This document shows, one piece after another, positions 1 to 8,818 of a stretch of 16,561 bases of DNA (position 1 is its first letter; each line of letters opens with the position of its first letter). A program made the position numbers and the translations under genes. The stretch covers positions 1 to 16,561 of the forward strand of contig NW_013654594.1 in assembly GCF_000499385.1 (NCBI RefSeq), given 5' to 3'. Under the pieces are notes generated by a model. The model was not told the DNA's origin, ran no database searches, and saw only the letters and a list, made by a program, of their open reading frames with translations. This stretch comes from Eimeria necatrix (taxonomy: Eukaryota > Apicomplexa > Conoidasida > Eucoccidiorida > Eimeriidae).

Positions 1-260
1 CGCTTATCATGCAGTAGGTGTGAGGTGTGGACTTTTGACATGGGAGGCGTCAGGTGTTGTAGCGAATGTGCGCACCATTTTACCTGGATGATGAGAGACC
101 GCCACAATGCGCGGGAGGATTTTTGGGGGTTTCTAGGGTAGGTGGAGCTTTAACAGACTCGCACTATGGGGCAGTGTGCGTGGGTGGGCTGGTTGCGATG
201 GTTGGGATGGCCAGGGCATCTTCCGGCGTCTGAATGGCGTTGAATCATGGCGTATAGTCT
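1..260. other. G-rich, strand-asymmetric segment with G-quadruplex potential
   Basis: The plus strand is strongly enriched in G over C: between 121 and 240 I count about 50 G and 20 C. G runs of three or more lie at 113-115, 125-129 and 136-138, followed by GG pairs at 141-142 and 144-145. A second cluster of G runs spans about 169-229. Neither is a perfect four-by-three quadruplex motif with short loops, so folding is possible but not assured. No reading frame of note crosses the segment. Confidence 0.45.
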
Positions 261-1700
261 TCGCTGCGTGTCCCTGCTCTTAATGCCTTTGTCTGCGTGT
301 TATGCTTGCAGCCGAGTCGTGCCTCTGATTGACAATGGAGGAGCTGGAATTTATGTGACGTTGTTGTAGTGAAGTGGTGTTGTTGAAGGAAACATGAGGC
401 TCAGGAAACGAATATAAGAATGATCTCATGTACTTTTGTTGTACTGTATAGCGTTCACATTTGTGCAATTTCCGTGTCTCGATCACCTATGCGATTCGGG
501 TTATGTTGGAGGAATACGTTCGTGTTAGCCGCAAAAAAGTGGTGATGAAATTCTACAGTTGGCTACCCCGTTCCTGTGCTCCGCTCGTGCTGAAGAAGCG
601 CTGACTGGGAAATCACTTGCTGGAGGATTACAGGGATGGCATCTCTAGTGTATGTGGAAGCTTAAGAAGTTCCGACCGAATAGAGCGCACAGTTGTTGTA
701 GCTGGTGTAGAGTTGTAGGCCTGCAAAAGTAGAAAATGAACATGTCCTATGGTGGTATGTAGTCCATTGACCCAGGCTTTCTTGCGCAAGTGATGTCAGG
801 AAAGCAAACTCTCGAGCAAACAAATTTGTTGAAAGATCGTCGCCGTACAAGCAACAGCTTCTATCACGGATTACAAACTGCTAAGTTTGCTGACCAGTGC
901 GCTGTCTGATATCTTCATTATGAAAACAAGTGCATCCTATTGCTTGCTGCGAAACATATCGGCTGCTTTTACCATCTGGTCATACCGTTGGGTATGCCAT
1001 CGACGTAGCAGAAACGCTTGTTATTCGTATGATTCCTGCCAACGCTGATGATGCGTAACATTGGTAATCCTGTGTTCTTCATATTTGACTCAACTTTTTT
1101 CGTACGTCGTCCTTATTATAATCTGTTGGTGTCAACAGAATGTCTGCCGCGCAATGCACTTGTTTTAATCAGATAAGCCAGTAGAGGAGCCTGTGCTGCA
1201 AAAAGTAAAAATTTCCCAAAAAGCGCACATCAATCAATCATAATGGAAAGGCGTTCCAAACGCGGATCGAACGAAATATCCCGTGTAGTCGAAACATTAG
1301 GGTATTGTTTGATTGAGAGATGAATGCTGTGAAAACAATGATGCAAAAACATTGAACTTAGGCTTTATTTTTATCGTATATTGTCTTTGCAAAAGCGGAG
1401 ACTAAACAAGGCTTACATTGTTTCACACATCTTGCTGTCAGTTCATTTGCTTCTCTGATTGTATTTAGGGTGTGCCTTGTATCGTTTCGTTCTTCGAAGT
1501 TGCCTTTGCGTTATCCTTGTAGAACTGCTCTAGAAAGTGCGCGGAGCTGAAACGTGTGGAGATAGTGGATGATAGTTCTGGCAGTTTTCCGTCGAATGAA
1601 CTGTGAATTCAATGCCTTGCATGTTTGTCTTTCGGCGCGGCATGGAAGGCAGCTGAAGCTGAGCACATTAATTTGCTGAGAGTTTGTCGCCACCAGCGGG
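261..1700. other. No supportable gene
   Basis: Only short minus-strand frames are open here (280-486, 662-850 and 1511-1693), with no recognisable domain and no convincing splice context. A short ATCA run sits near 1230. TTTATT at 1364-1369 reads as AATAAA on the minus strand but has no gene in front of it. Nothing else stands out. Confidence 0.5.
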
Positions 1701-1789
1701 GCATAAGCCGCATGTAAAGCACAAACGTTTATATTTACAGAAAGTGAAATATGAAAGGATGTAAACCTTTGCAGCTCGTATTAGCCTCT
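1701..1789 (+). repeat. Dispersed degenerate repeat, copy 1 (pair with 4985-5064)
   Basis: This stretch shares a colinear series of words with 4985-5064 on the same strand. AGCCGCA is at 1706-1712, CACAAACGTTT at 1720-1730 and AAGTGAAATAT at 1742-1752. A tail with CAGCT followed by TAGCCTC comes after them. Gaps between the words differ in length in the two copies, as expected for old copies of one repeat with small indels. No terminal repeats or coding capacity are visible, so the class is unknown. Confidence 0.4.
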
Positions 1790-1819
1790 ATTCTTCTGGG
1801 AAACGCTCACCCGTCAATG

Positions 1820-2092
1820 TCAGCAATTTAGCGACCTTCTAGTAAGCAGTGTGATACATTCGTAGAACCAGCAGAGGAACTGAGAGGTTTTTCCTCCACA
1901 TGTTTTGCGGCGTTTTGCTGTTATGCAGATGCGCTGGGCACGATGAGGCCCACGAGCGTTCGAATATCTCAAAGCAACATGGAGAAAAATGACTTTTTCA
2001 TCGCTACCTTTCGTGGCCAATTGTTGGAGCAGTGCCTCTTCTACTTGATTAGGTAAAATTTCACAGCACGCGAATACTGTTGGCATATTCAT
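1820..2092 (-). CDS. Unrecognised 90-codon reading frame, possible exon or remnant
   Basis: A minus-strand frame of 90 codons starts with two Met codons close together at its 5' end. The first half has a composition like real protein: Glu, Gln and Leu rich around residues 12-30, with a segment resembling an amphipathic helix (VEEALLQQLATKGSDEK). The second half is basic and Cys-containing. I recognise no domain, and there is no signal peptide or obvious neighbour. A frame of this length is expected by chance in a window of this size. It is listed only because its composition is less random than that of other short frames nearby. Confidence 0.1.
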   Translation of the reverse strand: MNMPTVFACCEILPNQVEEALLQQLATKGSDEKVIFLHVALRYSNARGPHRAQRICITAKRRKTCGGKTSQFLCWFYECITLLTRRSLNC

Positions 2093-2212
2093 TTATTGAA
2101 TAACACGATAAGCGAAACATCAGCGGCGTAATGAGCAGTATGCTAATAGGGCAGTTTTTCCTAGTTCGTGGATAAACCATCCACAAGACTGCGCCGTGCC
2201 ACTTGAATCGTT

Positions 2213-2233
2213 GAACGTTTGCACAAAACGTTC
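2213..2233. other. Short perfect inverted repeat (8-bp arms)
   Basis: GAACGTTT at 2213-2220 and AAACGTTC at 2226-2233 are exact reverse complements separated by GCACA. A further related word, AAATGTTTCGTTC, follows immediately. The hairpin is short, lies in gene-free DNA and has no T tract or other context giving it a role. Confidence 0.4.
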
Positions 2234-3853
2234 GCAAAATGTTTCGTTCTCTTCAAAAGTGCGTAAGCATCCCAGTGCTTGGGAAAGGTGGTAGTGCAGA
2301 AGAATTTGAAAGCGCCGACCAGTTAGAAACTCCGTAAAATTATGGATTTTCTGACAGCGCTGTGTGTAGTTTACACTTGCTTAACGAATACTTCCGCGCA
2401 TAACGAGAGTAAAGGCTTTTTTCAAGTTCCACAGCTACAAGTATTTGGCTGCTTTTGAAATCATGATATGTTTTGCCCGTACATTTGCGCCCAAACTGGT
2501 CTATCTTGTATGTAGCGGTGCCATAAGTCGACGTCCGTGCCAATAGGTGTGATCCTTAGTGTGGATCTTAGAACAAAGCAACTTGCGATTCAATGAAAAC
2601 AGCTCGTATGTAAAAGCCTTTTAAAATTCTGAACACAAAGGTATTCAAATTTTCTCCCGTATGTGAATCACCGTGAATAGAGGCACTGCAAAGGTTTCTT
2701 GAATGAATTAAACACTGTCTACTCGCATTCGCAGGGAGTGTGTCCAAGCGTCTTGTTTGTCCTGTTTTGAATCCTGCACATATCTGACAACTCTCACTAA
2801 GAAGGCTTCCTCCTTCATTCGCTCACGTCTCATGGCTAGAGATGGCTACTGTGGTTTTAAAACTTTTTTACAAAATCAGTCACGGGGGTTGGAGCAAACG
2901 GTAGTGACGTTTTGTTTGTCGCCTACACCCAAAACAGTGTGGCGCCTCCGGAAAGTAGAAATCGTTTTATGCGAGCAAACGGATACACTGGCATAGCGCG
3001 TCGACACTTAGCTTGTGCGTTGTTTTACCAAAATACCTGCGAGTAAACTCGGTGCTCTTCACTTTTCTGGCTATGCCGTGCCTATTCTACAGAAGCCAAT
3101 CATGACGGGACGGTTGCGATTTGCTTTAAAGGCAATAACGCATTGCCATTAATCTAGAACTATTGAAACACAGTGCAGATTTCGATTGCTAACCCATAAT
3201 TATTTGTATTTTGTTGTTCTCAAGCCGTTAGATGGGCAAATCATCTGCCTTGCCTTAACAGCTGCTTGGGCTGCACTTGATACAAGATAGTATGTATGAA
3301 GCATGCGTAAATTTTACTTTCAAAATTGCTGAGGAGAGCTGCGCATGTTATCCATCCATTAGCAAGACTTCTCCCTGCGACGCATTGTGTATTTTCATAA
3401 CAAACGAATAACTGGCAATACTGTGGCCCCCGTCATAGTCGTGTGCAAGCTCTATGCTTCGTTACACCAATCTTGTGCGTTTTTGGCTGTGGGCAAGTAT
3501 CGCAACACTTTCTGATTTTAAAATGGTAAGTTTGGCACAGCGGGTAGGCTACGACGAATTAGATCGTTTTCATATGTGGAGAGTACTGAATGCGACCTGG
3601 TTGCTGACAGGCGGTGTGTTCAGTGGCATTTTGCAGTTTATTTTGAACTTGCCCTAGGGCCACAACGGGAATAAATTTGAGAGCAACATGAAGGCACTAT
3701 AAAAAATGCTCAACTGTGGTCAGAGCCAGAGCTTACTTGGGATAACTTTGGTTTGAGCTCACCATTTGCATTAATGAAGCAAGGATGAGAAATATTAGTT
3801 CATGCCAACCTTGATTTTGTGCTCATCAGAATGCTCGTCATCGTTTCAGCTTC
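2234..3853. other. No supportable gene
   Basis: Frames of 60-80 codons occur on both strands (2340-2543 minus, 2757-2996 plus, 3454-3657 plus), none with a recognisable domain. The last contains a donor-like ATGGTAAGTTTGG at about 3523, but no acceptable partner exon was found. AATAAA occurs at 3670-3675. Confidence 0.45.
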
Positions 3854-3877
3854 GCAATGCGTAATCTAACTCTTTGC
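3854..3877 (+). repeat. Short direct repeat, copy 1 (pair with 4526-4549)
   Basis: The first 15 bases, GCAATGCGTAATCTA, are identical to 4526-4540, and the next nine match CTCTTCTGC with small changes. The longer flanks do not align clearly, so this is either the conserved core of an old dispersed repeat or a coincidence. Confidence 0.3.
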
Positions 3878-4525
3878 TTTGGCGAAAGTACAGAACGTCT
3901 GGAAATGCAGAATTCATGCAACTTCCCCTTCATGCTGGTGGAACCGAAATTCTTTAGGCGGTGTGTTATTTCTGGTGTTGCATCTTGGTCAGCTTTTTCT
4001 GTCCGATAAAAATTTGATAGTGCACATTCCTAGCAATACACTCGAGTGCGGCATAAATGTTTGAGTGGTGGCGACCGTACTTGCTGGCCTGAGACGAATG
4101 ATTAGCACTGGTAGTGATGCAGCGTAGGCAGTAGCTCCAAGGTAACTTTGTATTTGTTGAATTTTTTGAAGCGCCACTTTCTTCAAGCTTTTAATCGTTT
4201 TTGCCTGAAAGTGAAATACGATATGAGACCAATTTCTCCTTGAAATGCCAGGCTGTAAGCAAAACGACATTCGATGGTGCTCTGAGGGGTCGTCAAAAGA
4301 GGTATGAGGCCATGTGCTTTTGCCCTGGTAAGTTTGGCTGGCTTCGGCATGCGCGAGCGTCTACGCTGTAGTTTTCCTATCCTTCATACTACTTTTATAA
4401 TAGTTTGTAAGCGGCGCATAGCTACAAGTCCGCGTGAGACAGTAATGAGGAAAAAACCATGAAAAGTAATAGTTTATCTCAGGTTGTCTAAGACGACCTG
4501 TTGCAGGAAAAAAACGGATATCACT

Positions 4526-4549
4526 GCAATGCGTAATCTACTCTTCTGC
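4526..4549 (+). repeat. Short direct repeat, copy 2 (pair with 3854-3877)
   Basis: It has the same orientation as copy 1 and lies 672 bp downstream. The 15-base exact match is followed by a similar CT-rich segment. No flanking homology is evident. Confidence 0.3.
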
Positions 4550-4651
4550 GCCGCGCGCAGACAGTGAGCATAGCAAACAGGAACGGAGTTTTGTGCTTCA
4601 TCGCTCCCAAATCTGCTGCTCCTAGTTAGACGTTTTTAGCCGACTACATTC

Positions 4652-4830
4652 GTGGAATGAAATGGACAAACGCTGCTGTAAGTGCGGGATGAAGTGGACA
4701 GAAACTTCTGTAGACTAATGCGCCGTGCAGCTGGTAAGAAGCTATGTGAACAGAAACTGCTGTAAATGTAGCATGGAGTTGATTGAACCTGCTGTATTCC
4801 AATGCCATGCGCAGCTGCCGTGGAGTGAAT
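4652..4830. repeat. Degenerate tandem repeat, 84-bp period with internal half-units
   Basis: An 18-base core of the type TGGACAGAAACTGCTGTA recurs at 4663, 4695, 4747 and 4779. The spacings are 32, 52 and 32 bases, so the higher-order period is 84 bp: 4663-4746 repeated at 4747-4830, with about 70% of positions identical by hand alignment. A partial unit (GTGGAATGAA at 4652) matches GTGGAGTGAA at 4819, which suggests the array once extended upstream. Because 84 is a multiple of three, two minus-strand frames remain open through the array (4636-4866 and 4644-4853) and would encode 28-residue repeats. That openness can result from the period alone and is not evidence of a gene. Confidence 0.65.
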
Positions 4831-4971
4831 TCTCTTGACTTCACGAAATCCATTCATGGCTGCCAAATTTTAATGTTTCACATTCGGAGCTTCGAACGCC
4901 TGTAACGATCGCACAAAAGCACACATAAAGCTGGTGTTAGCTGTATTCTGTCGTTTTTTCTTTAGCTTTTT

Positions 4972-4977
4972 AATAAA
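4972..4977 (+). promoter_or_regulatory. AATAAA hexamer, possible polyadenylation signal
   Basis: AATAAA is followed by the GT-rich TTGGTGCGCATGG, a context compatible with a cleavage site. No plus-strand gene can be shown immediately upstream, so a chance occurrence is as likely. Confidence 0.12.
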
Positions 4978-4984
4978 TTGGTGC

Positions 4985-5064
4985 GCATGGTAGCCGCAAG
5001 AATATGCAGTAACACAAACGTTTTGCTCCAAGTGAAATATCATGCAGTTGTTTCAGCTAGCCTC
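4985..5064 (+). repeat. Dispersed degenerate repeat, copy 2 (pair with 1701-1789)
   Basis: AGCCGCA (4992-4998), CACAAACGTTT (5013-5023), AAGTGAAATAT (5030-5040) and a CAGCTAGCCTC tail (5054-5064) occur in the same order and orientation as at 1701-1789. Spacers are of different length. No target-site duplication was found at the ends I can define. Confidence 0.4.
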
Positions 5065-5310
5065 AAACGTGGTGCAGGGTGAAAGCCACAAAAAGGAAAA
5101 GCAAAGGACGTTACTCAATGCCGGTGTGTCTTTGAGGGCATTTAGACGGTATGTAACTTTGCGTCGACGTGCTCGCTAAACAACTCGAGCGCTGCAACAA
5201 AAGAAATGCATTTAATCTGCCCGTTAAGTCCCAGTGTGCCGCACTCATGAAATGATGATTAGAAGTAAATCCCTGTCTTGTTTAAAGCGTGTCTTTAGAA
5301 AAGCAATTTG

Positions 5311-5368
5311 TAGCAGCAGCAGGACCATCATCATCGTCATCAGAAGCAGCAGCAGCGGCAGCGGCATC
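5311..5368. repeat. Compound trinucleotide microsatellite (AGC, ATC/GTC, AGC/GGC)
   Basis: Runs of AGC at 5312-5322, CATCATCATCGTCATCA at about 5325-5342 and AGC/GGC at 5345-5365 follow one another with few interruptions. The tract lies inside a 76-codon plus-strand frame (5234-5464), where it would give a Ser-rich and Ile-rich tract, an effect of the repeat rather than evidence of coding. Such tracts are polymorphic in many animal genomes. Confidence 0.75.
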
Positions 5369-5467
5369 GATGCTTGCACTGGCAGATCTACTGCGAACCC
5401 TGCCTTTCATCTAGGGCTACGATTGCACGATGCCACGCTGGGTAAGCTGCAACTGTGGCCATAGCCT

Positions 5468-5950
5468 TTACAGCTCCTTCGCACGCTTAAATGTGTCTGT
5501 CTTCTTTTGCTCCCCTAAATTCATGAGGATATTACCTTGCACTTTTGCACAGGCAAGCCAACGAAAGTGCATCATATTTAGCTCCAATGCTGTGCTTTTT
5601 TTGTGCGTCCGGAGGCAGTGAGATGAAATGCAGCTCACCACTGAGTTTGCTTGCACAGAATGTACCCCATTAGTTTGATAGTTGGCGTGGGGAGAGGCTG
5701 ACTCCGTTTTAAGCGTTGGCGGCATTAGCTTAGCTCTGGTGGAATAAGCTATCGTTTTCCTCAAAATGAAACTGAGGAGAAGACGTTTGTTTTCTGCTGG
5801 CAATTTCCTGTTGGCTTCAAAAATTTGATCATCGCAGAAGGCGTTGTATTCACTGGACACCCATGAAAAGTTATGTACATGCGTGGCACTGCTGGTATTT
5901 AATCTTGCATACAGACCGAGATAATAATCTGACAGATGTGTAACTGTCAC
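5468..5950 (-). CDS. Unrecognised 160-codon reading frame
   Basis: The frame is 160 codons from Met to stop. The predicted product is hydrophilic with no signal peptide or membrane segment. Residues about 30-75 (including EANRKLPAENKRLLLSFILR) have a helix-like charged and Leu-rich pattern. No family motif was recognised. The upstream half has better protein-like composition than the Ser, His and Cys-rich middle. By my rough estimate of stop-codon frequency (about 5.5% per codon) one frame this long has about a one in five chance of arising somewhere in the window, so length alone does not support a gene. No strong donor or acceptor marks its ends. Confidence 0.12.
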   Translation of the reverse strand: MTVTHLSDYYLGLYARLNTSSATHVHNFSWVSSEYNAFCDDQIFEANRKLPAENKRLLLSFILRKTIAYSTRAKLMPPTLKTESASPHANYQTNGVHSVQANSVVSCISSHCLRTHKKSTALELNMMHFRWLACAKVQGNILMNLGEQKKTDTFKRAKEL

Positions 5951-6299
5951 CTGCTGTGGATATCAGGAATTATTTATGCCTTGCAGATGCAAAACGACTG
6001 CCCATCGCATACGCTTTTCTGAACTGCAGCTTGTGAGCTGGTCGAAACTACGCTTAAAGCTGTGCGTAATATTCATGTGCAACGCACAACACATACTCTT
6101 GATATTCTTTGCCCATTCCAGCTAGTAAGGTGACCGTGAATTGGCTTACCTTTTCGGTTTTTTCTCTGCTATAGTAGGCCATAAAGTAACATCAGGCCAA
6201 CAAAATTTGTTACAACTGCAAACTCTATCGTTCCAGTTATGCCATATTTGGCTTCATGCGATATTGACGCTCACGAAGGAAGGCGTGAATGCTAGTTTG
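5951..6299. other. No supportable gene
   Basis: No frame of interest is open here. GTGAATTGGCTTAC near 6134 resembles GTGAAATTGGCTTATG near 6526, perhaps part of the same old local duplication as the repeat at 6300-6422. Confidence 0.4.
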
Positions 6300-6422
6300 T
6301 TGCCATTGTGACAGTGAATGGACTTTGCAGACTTTTGTCTGTCACTGGAATATTCCAAGATACGCTTGAATGAGAAAGAAAACTCTTATTGGCCACTTTT
6401 TGCCATTGTATCAGTTAATGGA
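6300..6422 (+). repeat. Direct repeat of 23 bp at exactly 100-bp spacing
   Basis: TTGCCATTGTGACAGTGAAT and three following bases at 6300-6322 recur at 6400-6422 with three substitutions (20 of 23 identical). The intervening sequence does not align well with what follows the second copy, so this is either a decayed 100-bp tandem duplication or a conserved short word. GGAATATTCC, a 10-base palindrome, lies between the copies at about 6347. Confidence 0.45.
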
Positions 6423-6516
6423 TGTCCCGAGTGCCCGTGAATTAAGCCGATGCATTGGCTTTCTCTAGTGTGTAAGTTACTTATCTTCATGTGAATTCGG
6501 CATTTCCACGTCATGC

Positions 6517-7888
6517 TTGTGGCTGGTGAAATTGGCTTATGTTAGCTTTGGTGTGAAAGAGCCAGGAGAAACGGAACAACTTTTCTGTATTAAAAAGAGA
6601 GGCTACGCAGGCTATTTTGATGGGACGCCACTGCAGCCACGATGCGAAACGTACACTATCATCTTAGTTCCTTTAGTCGTTGTCGAACAATGGCCTTACT
6701 ACCCACCAATGTCTTTGCGTGCCATTTAGCGTGGATCCCTGGTGCAAATAAGCAGCAGGAACAACACGACATTCAAACTGCAGAAGAACGCAAAGAAGCG
6801 GCCTTGGCAGACAGTGAGCTTTCAAGCAGTGAAACAAGCCTCACAAACATTTTGCAACTTTTGTCTAGGGAGGAAAATATGAGAGACCCCACATTCTACG
6901 TGTGCACAGCATGGTTTTCATAACAGATTATATGTGAAATGTTTCATAGAGAAGTGGCGAAATTGTTTGGCCAGGAGGCTGCTCGTGAGTTGTTTGAATG
7001 GAGACTAGCAGCATCGTGGTTCTGCGAAAGGCAGCAGAGACACGTTTACATCCGTCCGTGCCAGCAAATATGCACCTTGTTGGTTGCTGCAATGCATCTC
7101 GACGTGTCGAACAACGATCCAAGCCAGAGTACCATGGGTTACTATCACTGTGGACAGACACTTCTGCAGGTGCCTTTCTGTGTGTATTTGTTCAGTTTGC
7201 TTCACACGAATATCTGGATCGAAAATATTTCATCTGCAACCTGTCAGCTTGTAGGCGTTTGCAGAGCAAGCTCGCATGCCTAATGGAAAGGAATCTCACT
7301 GACACAAATGCTGAAGTTGTAATTTGCAGCCAAGATCATTTTCATCCGTCTGAGAGCGTTCCCATTTTTCTGCGTCACAACTACAAGCAGAAAGGCCTTT
7401 GTGCTCCTCGTTTGGCGTGGCTGCATGGAAAGTATAAATAGCGCTCGGATCATTACCCTATTTTTGCTATGCTGGACTGTGGAGAGCAGTGTAGACGTTC
7501 AAGGCAGTTTTCGGGGTAAGGGAAGCCACGGGAAGCATCGGAATCTGCGGCAGACCCTTCATGCACAGCATTGCTTGCATGGAAATTCCGAACCGGGTAG
7601 TACAGCTGAACTTCAACTGTTAGCAGCATGGTACCAAATCCAGCTTGTCGTGAGTGCGAAGCTTTCAAAGCTAATGAGTGCAGCCAGTTACACAAGCTGT
7701 GCGCTTACTGGCACTTGTCTGTCTTAATATGGCATTATACTGCCAAAGTGCTCTCGGGATGCCAGACAAAGCTAAGGGACCAGTTAGATCATTTTTCCTA
7801 CGGAGAAATGTCTCAGTTTGTGAGCGGTTTAAATTTTTGCCCAGCATTTAGAATGAGATACGAATTGACGGCACGTCGAAGAAGCTAG
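6517..7888 (+). pseudogene. Cluster of interrupted plus-strand frames, possible decayed gene or exons
   Basis: Plus-strand frames overlap end to end here: 6517-6729, 6642-6923, 6939-7283, 6998-7441, 7401-7727 and 7628-7888. Frames 6642-6923 and 6939-7283 are in one register, separated by a single TAA at 6921-6923. The segment at about 6745-6905 reads like real protein: acidic, Gln and Ser rich (for example AEERKEAALADSELSSSETS), followed by LTNILQLLSREENMRDP. From 6998 a second register is also open to 7441. An AATAAA follows at 8041. The pattern could be an old processed copy with frameshifts or several short exons. I recognised no family, and each single frame is within chance length, so only the clustering is notable. 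Confidence 0.22.
7425..7515 (+). CDS. Candidate first exon with signal-peptide-like start
   Basis: From ATG at 7425 the frame reads MESINSARIITLFLLCWTVE, a short polar N-terminus, a hydrophobic core (IITLFLLCW) and a polar end, as in a secretion signal. After 30 codons it meets a donor-like CGGG|GTAAGG with GT at 7516-7517. A signal-bearing first exon followed by an early intron is common in secreted animal proteins. TATAAATA at 7433-7440 lies inside the same stretch, downstream of the ATG, so it cannot be the promoter of this start codon. No second exon was identified; the frame stays open to 7727 without splicing. A chance frame is quite possible. Confidence 0.12.
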
Positions 7889-7922
7889 GATACATAAAAT
7901 TGCGGTGCAAAGACACAAGCAG

Positions 7923-7938
7923 TAATTCTTCAGAATTA
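7923..7938. other. Short perfect inverted repeat (7-bp arms)
   Basis: TAATTCT and AGAATTA flank a two-base centre (TC). The hairpin is short and AT-rich, about 100 bp before the AATAAA at 8041, with no known role. Confidence 0.35.
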
Positions 7939-8040
7939 TGTCGAATACGTTTTTAACGGTGTACGCAAGGGGCAGCTGTTTCCTCTGTAAACTTGTTGAC
8001 AACCATGTGGCATCAAGAAGTGGCTGACTCTATTGTTTTA

Positions 8041-8046
8041 AATAAA
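8041..8046 (+). promoter_or_regulatory. AATAAA hexamer, possible polyadenylation signal
   Basis: AATAAA sits about 150 bp after the last frame of the 6517-7888 cluster and is followed by a T- and G-containing stretch (GCTACTTTTGAGTTCTTG). It would suit the 3' end of that cluster if the cluster derives from a transcript. Confidence 0.2.
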
Positions 8047-8275
8047 CACTAAGAGCCATGGGATGCTACTTTTGAGTTCTTGAACGCTCGTTCACATCAT
8101 TTGGGGACAATTTCGACAATCGAGTTTAATGTACAAAATCCCTTGCATGTAGGCTACGTCAATTTCGCTTGAGAAATGTTCGATTATCTGCCACAGCTAC
8201 ACACAGAGCACGAAGCTTTGTGCGCTTGAGAGCTGCTGCCCGGCCACCGGCAGGGTCGATAGTCAGACCGACAGT

Positions 8276-8800
8276 CTACAATTGTGAAGCAAAGCTAAAC
8301 AGCGGTTTGAAAAAAAGCTGAGAGTCTTCAAAGTTCTTGAAACGGAGGCAACTGAATTGTTTGCGTCTCCTGGGTGCCTTGGTATGAGTAGCTAGCCTTT
8401 CATCTTTCGTTTGTAGGAGCTGGAAGGCTTTGACGGTGACTTTTGACCAGTATATCTGGAGGTTGGTCAGCATCAGTGAACATCCTAAATATATTGCGCA
8501 GGGGAGGCAGGTCCTTGGGAGACCTCTGCTTATGTGCTCAGTTTTTAAATGAGGTGTGTTTTTCGTGTTTGTGAGGTGCACTATCGAGTTTGCGTCACAT
8601 TGTCGGTGGCCTCGATGGAGTGTGTCTGAGCGCTGAAGTGCATGCGTAATAATGTGCAGGCAGATGAAAAGTAGATTCTTACCATTTCCAGGTGAAGATT
8701 TGACACTCTTGCCACTGCATTTAGAACTGTGTAGTGCAAATGATGTGAACACGCTGGGACGCTTGCCTCTGCTTTTGCAAATGAATAAAAGTGCGAGCAT
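8276..8800 (-). CDS. Unrecognised 174-codon reading frame
   Basis: This minus-strand frame has 174 codons. The product would be basic, with many Ser, Lys, His and Cys residues, and with no domain that I recognise. The start MLALLFICKSRGKR is only weakly hydrophobic and too short for a clear signal peptide. Inside it, on the same strand, GAAATG|GTAAGA forms a good splice donor (exon edge at 8683), so the part from about 8800 to 8683 could be an exon on its own. My rough estimate gives about 0.1 frames of this length expected by chance in the window. The overlapping plus-strand frame 8652-8867 is also open, which weakens the case. Confidence 0.13.
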   Translation of the reverse strand: MLALLFICKSRGKRPSVFTSFALHSSKCSGKSVKSSPGNGKNLLFICLHIITHALQRSDTLHRGHRQCDANSIVHLTNTKNTPHLKTEHISRGLPRTCLPCAIYLGCSLMLTNLQIYWSKVTVKAFQLLQTKDERLATHTKAPRRRKQFSCLRFKNFEDSQLFFKPLFSFASQL

Positions 8801-8818
8801 AATTGGGGCCTCTGTCTC

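Noticed and set aside
3454..3525. Possible exon ending at ATG|GTAAGT
   Set aside because: The donor is good, but no in-phase partner exon or convincing acceptor was found.
5234..5464. 76-codon frame across the trinucleotide microsatellite
   Set aside because: The Ser and Ile tracts come from the repeat itself; the rest has no recognisable features.
6998..7441. THAP-like zinc finger (early Cys pair and ICSQDHF)
   Set aside because: The Cys-to-His spacing at the right end has one residue too many, the Pro and Trp positions do not fit, and the conserved C-terminal AVPTIF-type motif is not at the right distance.
7445..7462. SDHYPI in one plus-strand register, resembling the SDH motif at the end of LINE-type endonucleases
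   Set aside because: It stands directly after a stop codon in that register. No other endonuclease motif and no reverse transcriptase motif such as FADD was found nearby.
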